This document shows, in pieces, positions 1-6,325 of a stretch of DNA of 9,946 nucleotides. Below the pieces are notes generated by a model. That model had not been told where the DNA came from and ran no database searches. It saw only the letters and a program-made list of their open reading frames with translations. The first letter of the stretch is position 1, and every line of letters starts with the position of its first letter. Source of the DNA: an uncultured Akkermansia sp. (GTDB lineage Bacteria; Verrucomicrobiota; Verrucomicrobiia; Verrucomicrobiales; Akkermansiaceae); contig CANPXA010000053.1 of assembly GCA_947585525.1 (NCBI GenBank), positions 1-9,946 of the forward strand. Direction: 5' to 3'. Made by a program: the position numbers and the translations under genes.

Positions 1-302
1 TAGGGAGATACCTCAATGCGGACCTTATCGCCAACGACGAGGCGAATGAAGCGTTTACGCATCTTGCCCGAAATGTGGGCAAGAAACTCGTGCCCACTGG
101 CAACGCGGACACGGAACATCGTTCCCGCGAGAACAGCCGTCACGGTTCCCTCCATCTCAATCTCGCTCTCCGAATCTTCCTCCGCTTTCTTGGGCTTCAA
201 CGGAGCGGACCCGGCATTGGACCTCGAACCGCCTTGATTGGGGCGATTGGGCTTGCTGTATGGTGAATTGGGTCGGGAAGGACGTCCGTTGTGGCTGGGC
301 AT
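1..302 (-). CDS. infA: Translation initiation factor IF-1 with N-terminal extension (3' end off window)
   Basis: IF-1 binds the A site of the 30S subunit during initiation and helps IF-2 and IF-3 select the initiator tRNA. The first 100 codons are visible; the gene runs off the left edge just before the usual C-terminal strand. The S1/OB-fold core starts near residue 48 and carries the classic IF-1 blocks MEGTV (50-54), TMFRV (61-65), AHISGKMRK (75-83) and GDKVRIEVSP (91-100). Canonical IF-1 has only about 8 residues before the equivalent of Met50. Here about 49 residues precede it, rich in Asn, Pro, Arg, Ser and Gly and then acidic (EEDSESE, 41-47). The ATG at 302 is chosen because an in-frame TGA lies at 324-326 with no other start codon between. 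The only later ATG giving a full core is Met50 (position 155). No Shine-Dalgarno motif precedes position 302. The identity is certain; the start is less so. Confidence 0.93.
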   Translation of the reverse strand, partial: MPSHNGRPSRPNSPYSKPNRPNQGGSRSNAGSAPLKPKKAEEDSESEIEMEGTVTAVLAGTMFRVRVASGHEFLAHISGKMRKRFIRLVVGDKVRIEVSP

Positions 303-362
303 AAGCGAAAGTTTGTTAGTGAGTCACCCGGAGAGGAAGAATGCAGCTCCGGATGCACGGCG

Positions 363-391
363 AGTTTAGAGGCAAAGGTTATAATTTGCAA
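363..391 (-). promoter_or_regulatory. Candidate infA promoter (weak)
   Basis: Read on the minus strand, TTGCAA (plus 386-391) and TAAACT (plus 363-368) are separated by 17 bp. Each hexamer matches the sigma70 consensus at 4 of 6 positions. Transcription would start near 356, giving infA a leader of roughly 54 nt. A TATAAC/TATAAT-like box at about 379-385 competes as a -10, but it has no acceptable -35 at the right distance on either strand. Confidence 0.35.
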
Positions 392-409
392 GCGCTTTTT
401 TAGGGGAAG

Positions 410-438
410 CGGGTAAATTTTTGAAAAAATCGGGTAAA
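410..438 (+). repeat. Tandem direct repeat CGGGTAAA, 21 bp apart
   Basis: CGGGTAAA occurs at 410-417 and again at 431-438. The offset is 21 bp, two helical turns, so both copies face the same side of the DNA. The second copy ends 14 bp before the rplM -35 box. The pair lies between the divergent infA and rplM promoters, where an activator or repressor dimer could act. The repeat is short and could be chance in AT-rich spacer DNA. Confidence 0.35.
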
Positions 439-452
439 ATCAAAGAATGCGG

Positions 453-481
453 TTGACAAATGAGTCAATTAAGAGTAGATT
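453..481 (+). promoter_or_regulatory. sigma70-type promoter of rplM-rpsI
   Basis: A perfect -35 TTGACA (453-458), a 17-bp spacer and a -10 TAGATT (476-481, 4 of 6 consensus matches including T1, A2 and T6) precede rplM. Expected transcription start is about 487-490, giving a leader of about 54 nt. Position, spacing and the strong downstream operon all support it. Confidence 0.75.
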
Positions 482-487
482 TTCCCC

Positions 488-518
488 CCGCCCCGGGCTG
501 TTTGCTACAGCGTGGCGG
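488..518 (+). promoter_or_regulatory. Stem-loop in rplM leader
   Basis: GCTGT (497-501) pairs with ACAGC (507-511) around a TTGCT loop. CCGCC (488-492) can pair with GGCGG (514-518), separated from the inner stem by an asymmetric internal loop. This would occupy the very 5' end of the transcript if it starts near 488; a start at 490 would shorten the outer stem to 3 bp. L13 has been reported to repress its own operon through the leader in E. coli, so this is a possible autoregulatory element. That role here is inference. Confidence 0.4.
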
Positions 519-520
519 AC

Positions 521-546
521 ATGAACGAAACATGAAAGAGTTATGA
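521..546 (+). other. Two overlapping four-codon mini-ORFs leading into rplM
   Basis: ATG codons stand at 521, 532 and 543, exactly 11 nt apart. The first opens MNET-stop (521-535), whose TGA overlaps the second ATG as ATGA. The second opens MKEL-stop (532-546), whose TGA overlaps the rplM ATG as ATGA. The result is a chain of two tetrapeptide frames coupled by 4-nt overlaps into rplM. It may reflect duplication of an 11-nt unit (ATGAAMGARNN) or simple chance. Translation of the mini-ORFs is not shown. Confidence 0.3.
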
Positions 547-974
547 AAACCTTTTCTGCCAAAGCTCAGGACATCGAGCGCAAGTGGTATGTGATCGACG
601 CAGCCGACAAGGTGCTCGGTCAGGTGGCCGTACAGGCCGCCAATATCCTGCGTGGCAAAAACAAGACCATCTTCACGCCGCACGTGGACTGCGGAGATTA
701 CGTGGTCATCGTGAACGCACACAAGGTGTTGCTTTCCGGAAACAAAGAAACCTCAAAGATCTACACACGCTACACGGGGTATGTGGGCAATCAGGTCGTA
801 CTCACTCCTGCTAAGATACGCCGCAAGAAGCCGGAATACCTGCTGGAGCACGCCGTGCTCGGTATGGTTCCTCATACCCGTCAGGGCCGCGCTCAGGCAA
901 CCCGTCTCAAGGTTTATGCCTCCGCTGAGCATCCACACGCTGCCCAGAATCCTGAGTCCGTCACCATCGCCTAA
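543..974 (+). CDS. rplM: 50S ribosomal protein L13
   Basis: This 143-residue protein has the usual length of bacterial L13, an early-assembly protein of the large subunit that binds 23S rRNA. Recognisable blocks are RKWYVIDAADKVLGQVA (13-29), NKTIFTPHVDCGDYVVIVNA (39-58) and LEHAVLGMVP (100-109). The N-terminal KTFSAK is also typical. The start at 543 has only a weak purine run (GAAAGAG) just upstream, and two mini-ORFs overlap it by ATGA junctions. The gene is first in the conserved rplM-rpsI operon, driven by the promoter at 453-481 and ended by the terminator after rpsI. Nothing in the protein is unusual. Confidence 0.97.
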   Translation: MKTFSAKAQDIERKWYVIDAADKVLGQVAVQAANILRGKNKTIFTPHVDCGDYVVIVNAHKVLLSGNKETSKIYTRYTGYVGNQVVLTPAKIRRKKPEYLLEHAVLGMVPHTRQGRAQATRLKVYASAEHPHAAQNPESVTIA

Positions 975-998
975 CCCCTTTCTTTCTCCCAATAACCT

Positions 999-1403
999 AT
1001 GAGTACCACACCTTACAATGCAACGGGTCGCCGCAAGGAGGCCATCGCACACGCTTGGCTCACCCCCGTGGAGGAAGGTAAGTCCGGCAAGATCACCATC
1101 AACCGACGCAGCTTCGAGGAATATCTCCCCACCGACGCGCTCCAAAATGTTGTTCTGCAGCCCTTCTATGCCACCAACACCATGAAGAAGTACGATGTAA
1201 AAATCGTCTCCAAGGGCGGTGGCATCCACGGTCAGACGGGAGCCATGAGTCTCGCTATTGCGCGTGCGCTCGTCATGCTTGATGAGGCTTACCGCAGTGT
1301 CCTCCGCGAGCAGAAACTGCTCACACGCGACTCCCGCATGAAGGAACGCAAGAAAGCAGGTCGCCCGGGAGCCCGCAAGCGCTTCCAGTTCAGCAAACGC
1401 TGA
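999..1403 (+). CDS. rpsI: 30S ribosomal protein S9
   Basis: The protein has 134 residues, normal for bacterial S9, whose basic C-terminal tail reaches the P-site tRNA. Hallmarks are ATGRRKEA near residues 8-15, GGGIHGQTGAMSLAIARAL at about 73-91, and a C-terminus ending RPGARKRFQFSKR; the terminal SKR is the conserved tRNA-contacting tail. It follows rplM by 24 nt. That spacer (975-998) is pyrimidine-rich and has no Shine-Dalgarno motif, so translation may depend on coupling to rplM or on S1-type unstructured initiation. A strong intrinsic terminator starts 23 nt after the stop. Confidence 0.97.
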   Translation: MSTTPYNATGRRKEAIAHAWLTPVEEGKSGKITINRRSFEEYLPTDALQNVVLQPFYATNTMKKYDVKIVSKGGGIHGQTGAMSLAIARALVMLDEAYRSVLREQKLLTRDSRMKERKKAGRPGARKRFQFSKR

Positions 1404-1426
1404 TACACTTCCCAGCTTTGTTTTTA

Positions 1427-1462
1427 CGGGGTTGTTCGTGAGCGAGCAACCCCGATCTTTTT
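1427..1462 (+). terminator. Intrinsic terminator of rplM-rpsI
   Basis: A 12-bp stem pairs 1427-1438 (CGGGGTTGTTCG) with 1443-1454 (CGAGCAACCCCG), with one G-T wobble, around a TGAG loop. It is followed by ATCTTTTTA (U tract 1458-1462). Stem strength, loop and U tract are textbook, and it sits directly after rpsI. Confidence 0.93.
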
Positions 1463-1502
1463 ATTTCCGGTTCATTCGTCTTCTTTCAACACGGATTTCG
1501 CA

Positions 1503-1530
1503 TTGAAAAAGCGAACATCTGTGGTACAAT
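1503..1530 (+). promoter_or_regulatory. Extended -10 promoter giving a leaderless cyclophilin mRNA
   Basis: TTGAAA (1503-1508), a 16-bp spacer and TACAAT (1525-1530) form a good sigma70 promoter. TGG directly before the -10 supplies an extended -10 (TGn) element. The -10 ends only 6 nt before the ATG at 1537, so transcription should begin at or within a base or two of the start codon. Confidence 0.75.
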
Positions 1531-1536
1531 CCGCGC

Positions 1537-2064
1537 ATGGCAACCGACAAAAAAATCACCATCAAGACGAACAAGGGAGACATCCACCTCACTGTTTTTG
1601 CATCAAAAACCCCGATGACCGCCGCCAGTTTTCTCAATCTGGCCAGCAAGGGCTTCTACGACAACCTCACCTTCCACCGCGTCATCGCCGACTTTATGAT
1701 CCAGGGCGGCGACCCGGAAGGAACGGGCTGTGGCGGACCCGGTTACCAATTTGATGACGAATGCCTGCCGGGTCTCACATTCACCAAGCCCGGTCTGCTC
1801 GCCATGGCGAATGCCGGACGCAGCTGGACCGGAGCCGGCACAAATGGCTCCCAATTCTTCATCACCCATGTCCCCACGGAATGGTTGAACGGCAAACACA
1901 CCATCTTTGGCGAAGTCGAATCGGCCGACGACCAGGCTGTCGTCAACTCCATCGCCCAGGGGGATCATATCCTCGGCATTGAGATTCACGACGATTGCAC
2001 GGATCTCTTCACCGAGCAGGCTGCCAACATCGCCCGCTGGAATGCCGCCATGGCTCGCAAGTGA
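1537..2064 (+). CDS. Cyclophilin-type peptidyl-prolyl cis-trans isomerase
   Basis: This 175-residue single-domain cyclophilin catalyses cis-trans isomerisation of peptide bonds before proline. The active-site set is present: FHR (46-48, with the catalytic Arg48), FMIQGGDP (53-60), TNGSQFFIT (102-110), Trp116 and KHTIFG (120-125). Trp116 is the position linked to cyclosporin binding in human CypA. There is no signal peptide, so it should act in the cytoplasm. The ATG at 1537 lies 6 nt after a -10 box with no room for a ribosome-binding site, which points to leaderless translation; no other nearby start fits the fold. The ABC-F gene begins 3 nt after its stop, so the two form one transcript. 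I give no symbol because ppiA/ppiB assignment is unclear. Confidence 0.94.
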   Translation: MATDKKITIKTNKGDIHLTVFASKTPMTAASFLNLASKGFYDNLTFHRVIADFMIQGGDPEGTGCGGPGYQFDDECLPGLTFTKPGLLAMANAGRSWTGAGTNGSQFFITHVPTEWLNGKHTIFGEVESADDQAVVNSIAQGDHILGIEIHDDCTDLFTEQAANIARWNAAMARK

Positions 2065-2067
2065 GCC

Positions 2068-4029
2068 ATGGTCTTTTCCGTCCAGGACCTGCATATTGAA
2101 TTCGGAGCGCGGGTGCTCTTTGATTCGCTTTCCTTCGTCGTGGAACGCGGTGAGCGCGTCGCGTTCGCCGGACAAAACGGCGCCGGCAAAACGACCCTCA
2201 TGCGCTGCATCACGGGCGACTTGCAGCCGGATCGCGGGCGCGTCCTCCTTCCCACTCACACGCGCGTCGGCTACCTGCCGCAGGAAGGCATCCACATCAG
2301 CGGCTCCCCGCTCATGCAGGAGGTTCTCGGCAGCGTCGGTCCTGTCTCCCGTTACCGGGAAGAGGTGGAGGAACTCTCCGCCGAACTGCAGCGTCTCACC
2401 CCTGCCTCCCCGCGCTACGACGAGGTACTGCACGAGATAGGAGCGTTGGAGCTGGCACTGCAGGATTTTGCGGAGGAGGCACTGCGCGTGCGGTGCGAAA
2501 CGATTTTACGTGGGCTTGGGTTTTCGGAGTCGGACTGGGGGCGCGACTGCGGGGAATTTTCCGGCGGGTGGCAGATGCGACTTGCGCTGGCAAAGCTCCT
2601 GCTTCAAGAACCGGATGTGCTGCTGCTGGATGAACCGACGAATCATCTCGACCTCCCATCTCAACGATGGCTGGAGCAATTTCTACGCAATTACCGCGGA
2701 GCCATCTGCATCATCTCGCACGACGTCGCGCTGCTGGACTCGCTCGTCACGCGCACCATTGCCTTCCATCACGGCCGAGCCGAGCAATTTGCCGGCAATT
2801 TCTCCTTCTATCTGAAAGAAAGCAAGGCACGCCGTGAGGCTCTTCGGAAGGCGGCGAGGAACCAGCGCAAGGCCATCGAGAAAACGCAGGCCTTCATCGA
2901 TCGCTTCCGCTACAAGGCCGCCAAGGCCGCGCAGGCGCAGAGTCGCATCAAGATGCTCGAGAAAATCGAGCTCATCGAGGAAGAGGACGATGACGCCGTC
3001 ATGTCGTTCCACTTTCCTCCTCCGCCTCCCGGCGGGTCCACGGTCGTTTCTTTGACCAAGGTATCCAAATCATACGGCGACATTCACTTGCTGCGCGATT
3101 TCGACTTCCTCATGGAGAAAGGCGACCGTATTGCCATCGTTGGTGTCAATGGCGCCGGAAAATCTACCTTCACCCGACTGATTTCCCGCACGGAGGAACC
3201 CGACTCCGGGGCCGTCGCCTTCGGTCACCACACCCGCGTCGCGTTCTTCTCGCAGACGCATGCGGACGTGTTGGATCCGGAGCGTACGGTACTTGAATGT
3301 GTGGAGCAAGCGGCCTCGAGGGAAACACTTCCGCTCGTGCGCAATCTGCTCGGTTGCTTTCTCTTTCGGGGGGACGATGTTTTCAAGCGCGTAGGCGTTC
3401 TTTCCGGCGGAGAGAAGTCGCGTGTGGCGCTGGTCTGTATGCTGCTGCATCCGGCGAACTTCCTCATCATGGATGAGCCGACCAATCACCTGGACTTCCA
3501 GAGTCAGGATATCCTCCGACAAGCCCTTGCAGAGTATCCCGGCTCCTTCTGCATCGTGTCGCACAACCGCAGTTTCCTCGACCCCCTTGTCAACAAGGTT
3601 CTCGAATTCCGCCCCGGTCTTCCGCCCCGCCTCTTCTACGGCAACGTCTCCCAGTACCTTGAAAAAGTTGAGGCCGATGCCCGGGCCTCCTCTGCCGCCG
3701 AACCTACCGCCACGTCCACCCCTTCTCCCAAGAACCGTCAAGCGGTTCGGCGGGAACGCGCCCTTGAGCGCGAACGGCACGCGCGCCTTATTCGACCTCT
3801 CCAAACAGAGCTGGCTCGGGTGGAAGCCGATATTGCGGCGCGTGATGCTCGCAAGGCTGACATCACGGAACTGCTGAACGATGAGAAGAATATTTCCGAT
3901 GCCGAGGTCCTGCGGCAACTCACCGAAGAATACCAGGCACTTGACCGAGAAAGTGATGTCCTCTTTACACGCTGGGAAGAAATAAGTCTCGAGATTGAAA
4001 GGCGACTCGCCGGACAAGATCAAGCGTGA
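2068..4029 (+). CDS. ABC-F family ATPase (YheS/Uup-like translation factor)
   Basis: The 653-residue protein has two ABC ATPase domains in tandem and no membrane segments, the ABC-F layout. ABC-F proteins bind the ribosomal E site and rescue or tune translating ribosomes. Domain 1 has Walker A GQNGAGKT (35-42), Q-loop Gln72, signature SGGWQ (165-169), Walker B LLLDEP with Glu189, and His218. Domain 2 has GVNGAGKS (359-366), Gln396, LSGGEK (445-450), LIMDEP with Glu470, and His499. The linker (about 240-310) is helical and basic, with FRYKAAKAAQAQSRIKMLEK (280-299) resembling YheS. It leads into five consecutive prolines (317-321). Residues 555-650 form a charged C-terminal coiled coil. The gene starts 3 nt after the cyclophilin stop without a clear Shine-Dalgarno motif. 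Its stop overlaps the opposite-strand ahbC stop by 10 bp. All catalytic residues are intact; the exact subfamily is uncertain. Confidence 0.93.
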   Translation: MVFSVQDLHIEFGARVLFDSLSFVVERGERVAFAGQNGAGKTTLMRCITGDLQPDRGRVLLPTHTRVGYLPQEGIHISGSPLMQEVLGSVGPVSRYREEVEELSAELQRLTPASPRYDEVLHEIGALELALQDFAEEALRVRCETILRGLGFSESDWGRDCGEFSGGWQMRLALAKLLLQEPDVLLLDEPTNHLDLPSQRWLEQFLRNYRGAICIISHDVALLDSLVTRTIAFHHGRAEQFAGNFSFYLKESKARREALRKAARNQRKAIEKTQAFIDRFRYKAAKAAQAQSRIKMLEKIELIEEEDDDAVMSFHFPPPPPGGSTVVSLTKVSKSYGDIHLLRDFDFLMEKGDRIAIVGVNGAGKSTFTRLISRTEEPDSGAVAFGHHTRVAFFSQTHADVLDPERTVLECVEQAASRETLPLVRNLLGCFLFRGDDVFKRVGVLSGGEKSRVALVCMLLHPANFLIMDEPTNHLDFQSQDILRQALAEYPGSFCIVSHNRSFLDPLVNKVLEFRPGLPPRLFYGNVSQYLEKVEADARASSAAEPTATSTPSPKNRQAVRRERALERERHARLIRPLQTELARVEADIAARDARKADITELLNDEKNISDAEVLRQLTEEYQALDRESDVLFTRWEEISLEIERRLAGQDQA

Positions 4030-5252
4030 ATGCCGGGTCGGATATCGAGTTGTCTCTCGGCATCCGTCAGATAGCAAGCCGGGTCGCTGCCGCGCCAGTG
4101 ACCGTTGGCAATGGCGGCACGAGTACGGTAGCCGCCACCACAGAGTGCAAAATGGCGACAGGTGGCGCAGGGACCCGAGAGCAGTTTCTGCCGCTCGACC
4201 GGGTCCTCGCTGCCGCGCAGCTCTCGTAATGTCTCCGCGCTCGGGGAGAGCGTCGCCTCCCAGACACGAGAAAACGGCTCATCCTTGACATTGCCGAGGG
4301 TGAGCTGCTGCCAGAATTGATCCGGATGGATGCGACCCTGCGTGTCGATATTGGCGATGCCGCGTCCGGAGCTGTTGGCTCCGCCGCCATTCCACGAGAG
4401 GAGTTTGTAGGTCTGCTGCGCAAGGGGAGTACCCTCGCGAATCTGCCGCAGGAGGATATAGACGCCGTCCGCCGGCTGAGTAACGGTGAGCAACTCGCGG
4501 GTACTGCCGGCGGCATGCCACGCCGCGGCACGCTCGAGCAGCATATCCAACGCCGCACGCGATTCTTCCGCCCTCAGCGCTGCCACGTCCACCCCTCGCC
4601 CCATCGGCACCAGATGATAGAAGCACACGCGCGGGATATTCTCGCGCTCGATGAAATCCAGAATCTGCGGCATCCCTTGCACGTTGTTGCGCGTGAGGGT
4701 GAGGCGCAGCCCGGTCTTTTGCCCCACCTCCTCACAGAGGCGGAAGCCACGTATGGCGGCATCAAAGGCGCCCTTCACGCCGCGGAAACGGTCATGCACC
4801 TCGCCGATACCATCCAGCGAGATACCCACATATGCGACGCCGAAATCCTTGAAGCGGCGCGCCCACTCCGGGGTAATTCGCGTCCCGTTCGTTGAAAGGG
4901 TTACTTTCAATCCGCGACCGGTGGCGCGCTGCAACAAATCCGACAGATGAGGGTGCAGCAAGGGCTCGCCGCCGGAAAGGAGCAACGCATTTGCCCCATA
5001 CTCGGCGAGGTCGTCAATCACCGCGTAGCATTGCTCCTTCGTGAGCTCGCCGGGATAAATTTCCGCGTGTGAATCCGCGTAGCAATGGACGCAACGCAGG
5101 TTGCACGTACGCGTGATGTTCCACACGACGATGGGCTTACGCTGCCGCGAGGAGGCGGGGACGCACGATGCGCCCGGCGCGCCGGAAATACCGTAGCGCA
5201 AGTGATCCGCCGGCTGCTCCACGCCGTTCCAGAGTCGAGAGATGTTGATCAT
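4020..5252 (-). CDS. ahbC: AhbC-like radical SAM protein (12,18-didecarboxysiroheme deacetylase)
   Basis: AhbC removes two acetate side chains from 12,18-didecarboxysiroheme to give iron-coproporphyrin III in the siroheme-dependent heme pathway. The 410-residue protein has the radical SAM motif C50-x3-C54-x2-C57, SGGEP (93-97) and a C-terminal iron-sulfur motif with Cys362, Cys365, Cys371 and Cys393. Diagnostic family blocks are the N-terminus MINISRLWNG followed by LRYG (18-21), VVWNITRTCNLRCVHCYA (42-59), SLDGIGEVHDRFRGVKGAF (145-163), IHPDQFW (308-314) and DPACYLTD (390-397). The start is ATG 5252, overlapping the ahbD stop as ATGA. The frame extends 44 codons further upstream, but that part only overlaps ahbD and has no family similarity. 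NirJ of heme d1 synthesis is the nearest alternative; the AhbC-type N-terminus and neighbouring ahbD favour AhbC. Confidence 0.8.
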   Translation of the reverse strand: MINISRLWNGVEQPADHLRYGISGAPGASCVPASSRQRKPIVVWNITRTCNLRCVHCYADSHAEIYPGELTKEQCYAVIDDLAEYGANALLLSGGEPLLHPHLSDLLQRATGRGLKVTLSTNGTRITPEWARRFKDFGVAYVGISLDGIGEVHDRFRGVKGAFDAAIRGFRLCEEVGQKTGLRLTLTRNNVQGMPQILDFIERENIPRVCFYHLVPMGRGVDVAALRAEESRAALDMLLERAAAWHAAGSTRELLTVTQPADGVYILLRQIREGTPLAQQTYKLLSWNGGGANSSGRGIANIDTQGRIHPDQFWQQLTLGNVKDEPFSRVWEATLSPSAETLRELRGSEDPVERQKLLSGPCATCRHFALCGGGYRTRAAIANGHWRGSDPACYLTDAERQLDIRPGIHA

Positions 5253-6301
5253 GTTGTAGCCCGTTTTTGCATGGAAGCGGGTATATAGCTGCAGAGAGGC
5301 TCCTGGGCAAGCAGGTTGCCGGTCAGACCGTAGGCGCGGGAGCGCGACCCGCCGCACACTTCCCGGAACTCGCACATACCGCACTTCCCGCCCAGTACGT
5401 TGTCGTCCCGCAGCAGCTTCATGATGGGATGCTCGCGGTACAGCTCCGACAGATTGTGTTGGCGCACGTTGCCAAGAGTAATGGGCAGGAAGCCGCTTGG
5501 CTGCACTTCCCCGATGTGGGAGATAAAAAGGACGCCCTTCCCATCACGCGTGGGAATCATATGCCGTGGCGCCGGGGCTCCTTTCCGTGCAGCTTGCAAC
5601 AGGACACGGCGGTAGTGGTGTCCCTCCGTCGTCTTCACCGCGAAAGGCAGTTTCCCGCGTAGGACGATCAACTTCTGCCACACGTCCTCCAGCTCCTCCG
5701 CCGTCGGCAAATCATCCGCTTCGGCGCGACCCGTGGGCACCAACACAAAAAGACTCCATACGTCCGGTCGGACGCGCTTCATCAGCTCAACAAACGCCTC
5801 AAACTCCGGCAAGGTGGTGCGCGAGAGTGTGGTGTTCACCTGCAGCATCAGCCCCGCCTCTTTCGCCCGAGCTGCGGCCTCCAGCGTGCGTTCAAAGGTG
5901 TGCGGAACGCCGCGAAAGCGGTCGTGCGTCTCCGCACAGGCGCCATCCAGGCTCAGGCTCAAGCTGCGCAGACCCGCTGCCTTCAGGGCGGAGAAATCCG
6001 CGTGCAGAAGGCGCGACGTAGCGGCAGGACTAAGGGCTACATGCAGTCCCAACAGTGTCGCCCGCGCAATGATGGAGGGGAGGTCCGGACGCATCATGGG
6101 ATCTCCGCCGGTCAGCACGAGCATGGAGGGCGCGAGCTCCGCGATGTCGTCCAATAAATGCAGAGCTTCATCGGTAGTGAGTTCCTGAGGATGCGGGCGG
6201 GGTTGAGCAACAGCGCGACAATGGCGGCAGGCGAGAACACATGCGCGCGTAACCTCCCAAAAGAGGATGAAGGGGCGCAGCTTGAAATCGATCTCTTTCA
6301 C
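5249..6301 (-). CDS. ahbD: AhbD-like radical SAM/SPASM protein (putative heme b synthase)
   Basis: AhbD oxidatively decarboxylates two propionates of iron-coproporphyrin III to vinyl groups, forming heme b. The protein has 350 residues with C21-x3-C25-x2-C28 in FWEVTRACVLACRHCRA, LTGGDP (63-68), SLDG (117-120) and HDRFRGVP (126-133). Its C-terminus GKCGMCEFREVCGGSRSRAY (305-324), then EPLCSYIP (334-341), gives auxiliary ligands Cys307, Cys310, Cys316 and Cys337. The start is GTG 6301, 24 nt after the rseP stop, without a Shine-Dalgarno motif; no better start is in frame. In remembered AhbD sequences a Cys sits in the QPCGY segment; here it is Ser269 (QPSGF), as in the related TIGR04053 family. 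A TIGR04053 protein of unknown function is therefore a serious alternative. Translational coupling to ahbC supports AhbD. Confidence 0.65.
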   Translation of the reverse strand: MKEIDFKLRPFILFWEVTRACVLACRHCRAVAQPRPHPQELTTDEALHLLDDIAELAPSMLVLTGGDPMMRPDLPSIIARATLLGLHVALSPAATSRLLHADFSALKAAGLRSLSLSLDGACAETHDRFRGVPHTFERTLEAAARAKEAGLMLQVNTTLSRTTLPEFEAFVELMKRVRPDVWSLFVLVPTGRAEADDLPTAEELEDVWQKLIVLRGKLPFAVKTTEGHHYRRVLLQAARKGAPAPRHMIPTRDGKGVLFISHIGEVQPSGFLPITLGNVRQHNLSELYREHPIMKLLRDDNVLGGKCGMCEFREVCGGSRSRAYGLTGNLLAQEPLCSYIPASMQKRATT

Positions 6302-6325
6302 GGTAATTGGGCGGGACAGATGAGC

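Noticed and set aside
379..385. TATAAT-like box in the infA-rplM spacer
   Set aside because: It reads as a -10 on either strand but lacks an acceptable -35 at 16-18 bp. The pairs chosen for infA and rplM are better spaced.
1603..2433. 276-codon minus-strand open frame opposite the cyclophilin and ABC-F genes
   Set aside because: It lies wholly antisense to two genes with complete catalytic motifs and shows no recognisable domain. Long shadow frames are expected in GC-rich coding DNA.
3070..4077. 335-codon minus-strand frame opposite the second ABC-F domain
   Set aside because: It is antisense to intact Walker and signature motifs, and its predicted protein has low-complexity Gly/Arg runs with no family resemblance.
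4317..4895. 192-codon plus-strand frame opposite ahbC
   Set aside because: It is antisense to the AhbC core, whose Cys and family motifs are intact; there is no independent evidence for it.
5253..5384. 44-codon upstream extension of the ahbC frame
   Set aside because: It overlaps the ahbD C-terminal cluster region and has no family similarity. ATG 5252 gives the AhbC-type N-terminus and an ATGA overlap.
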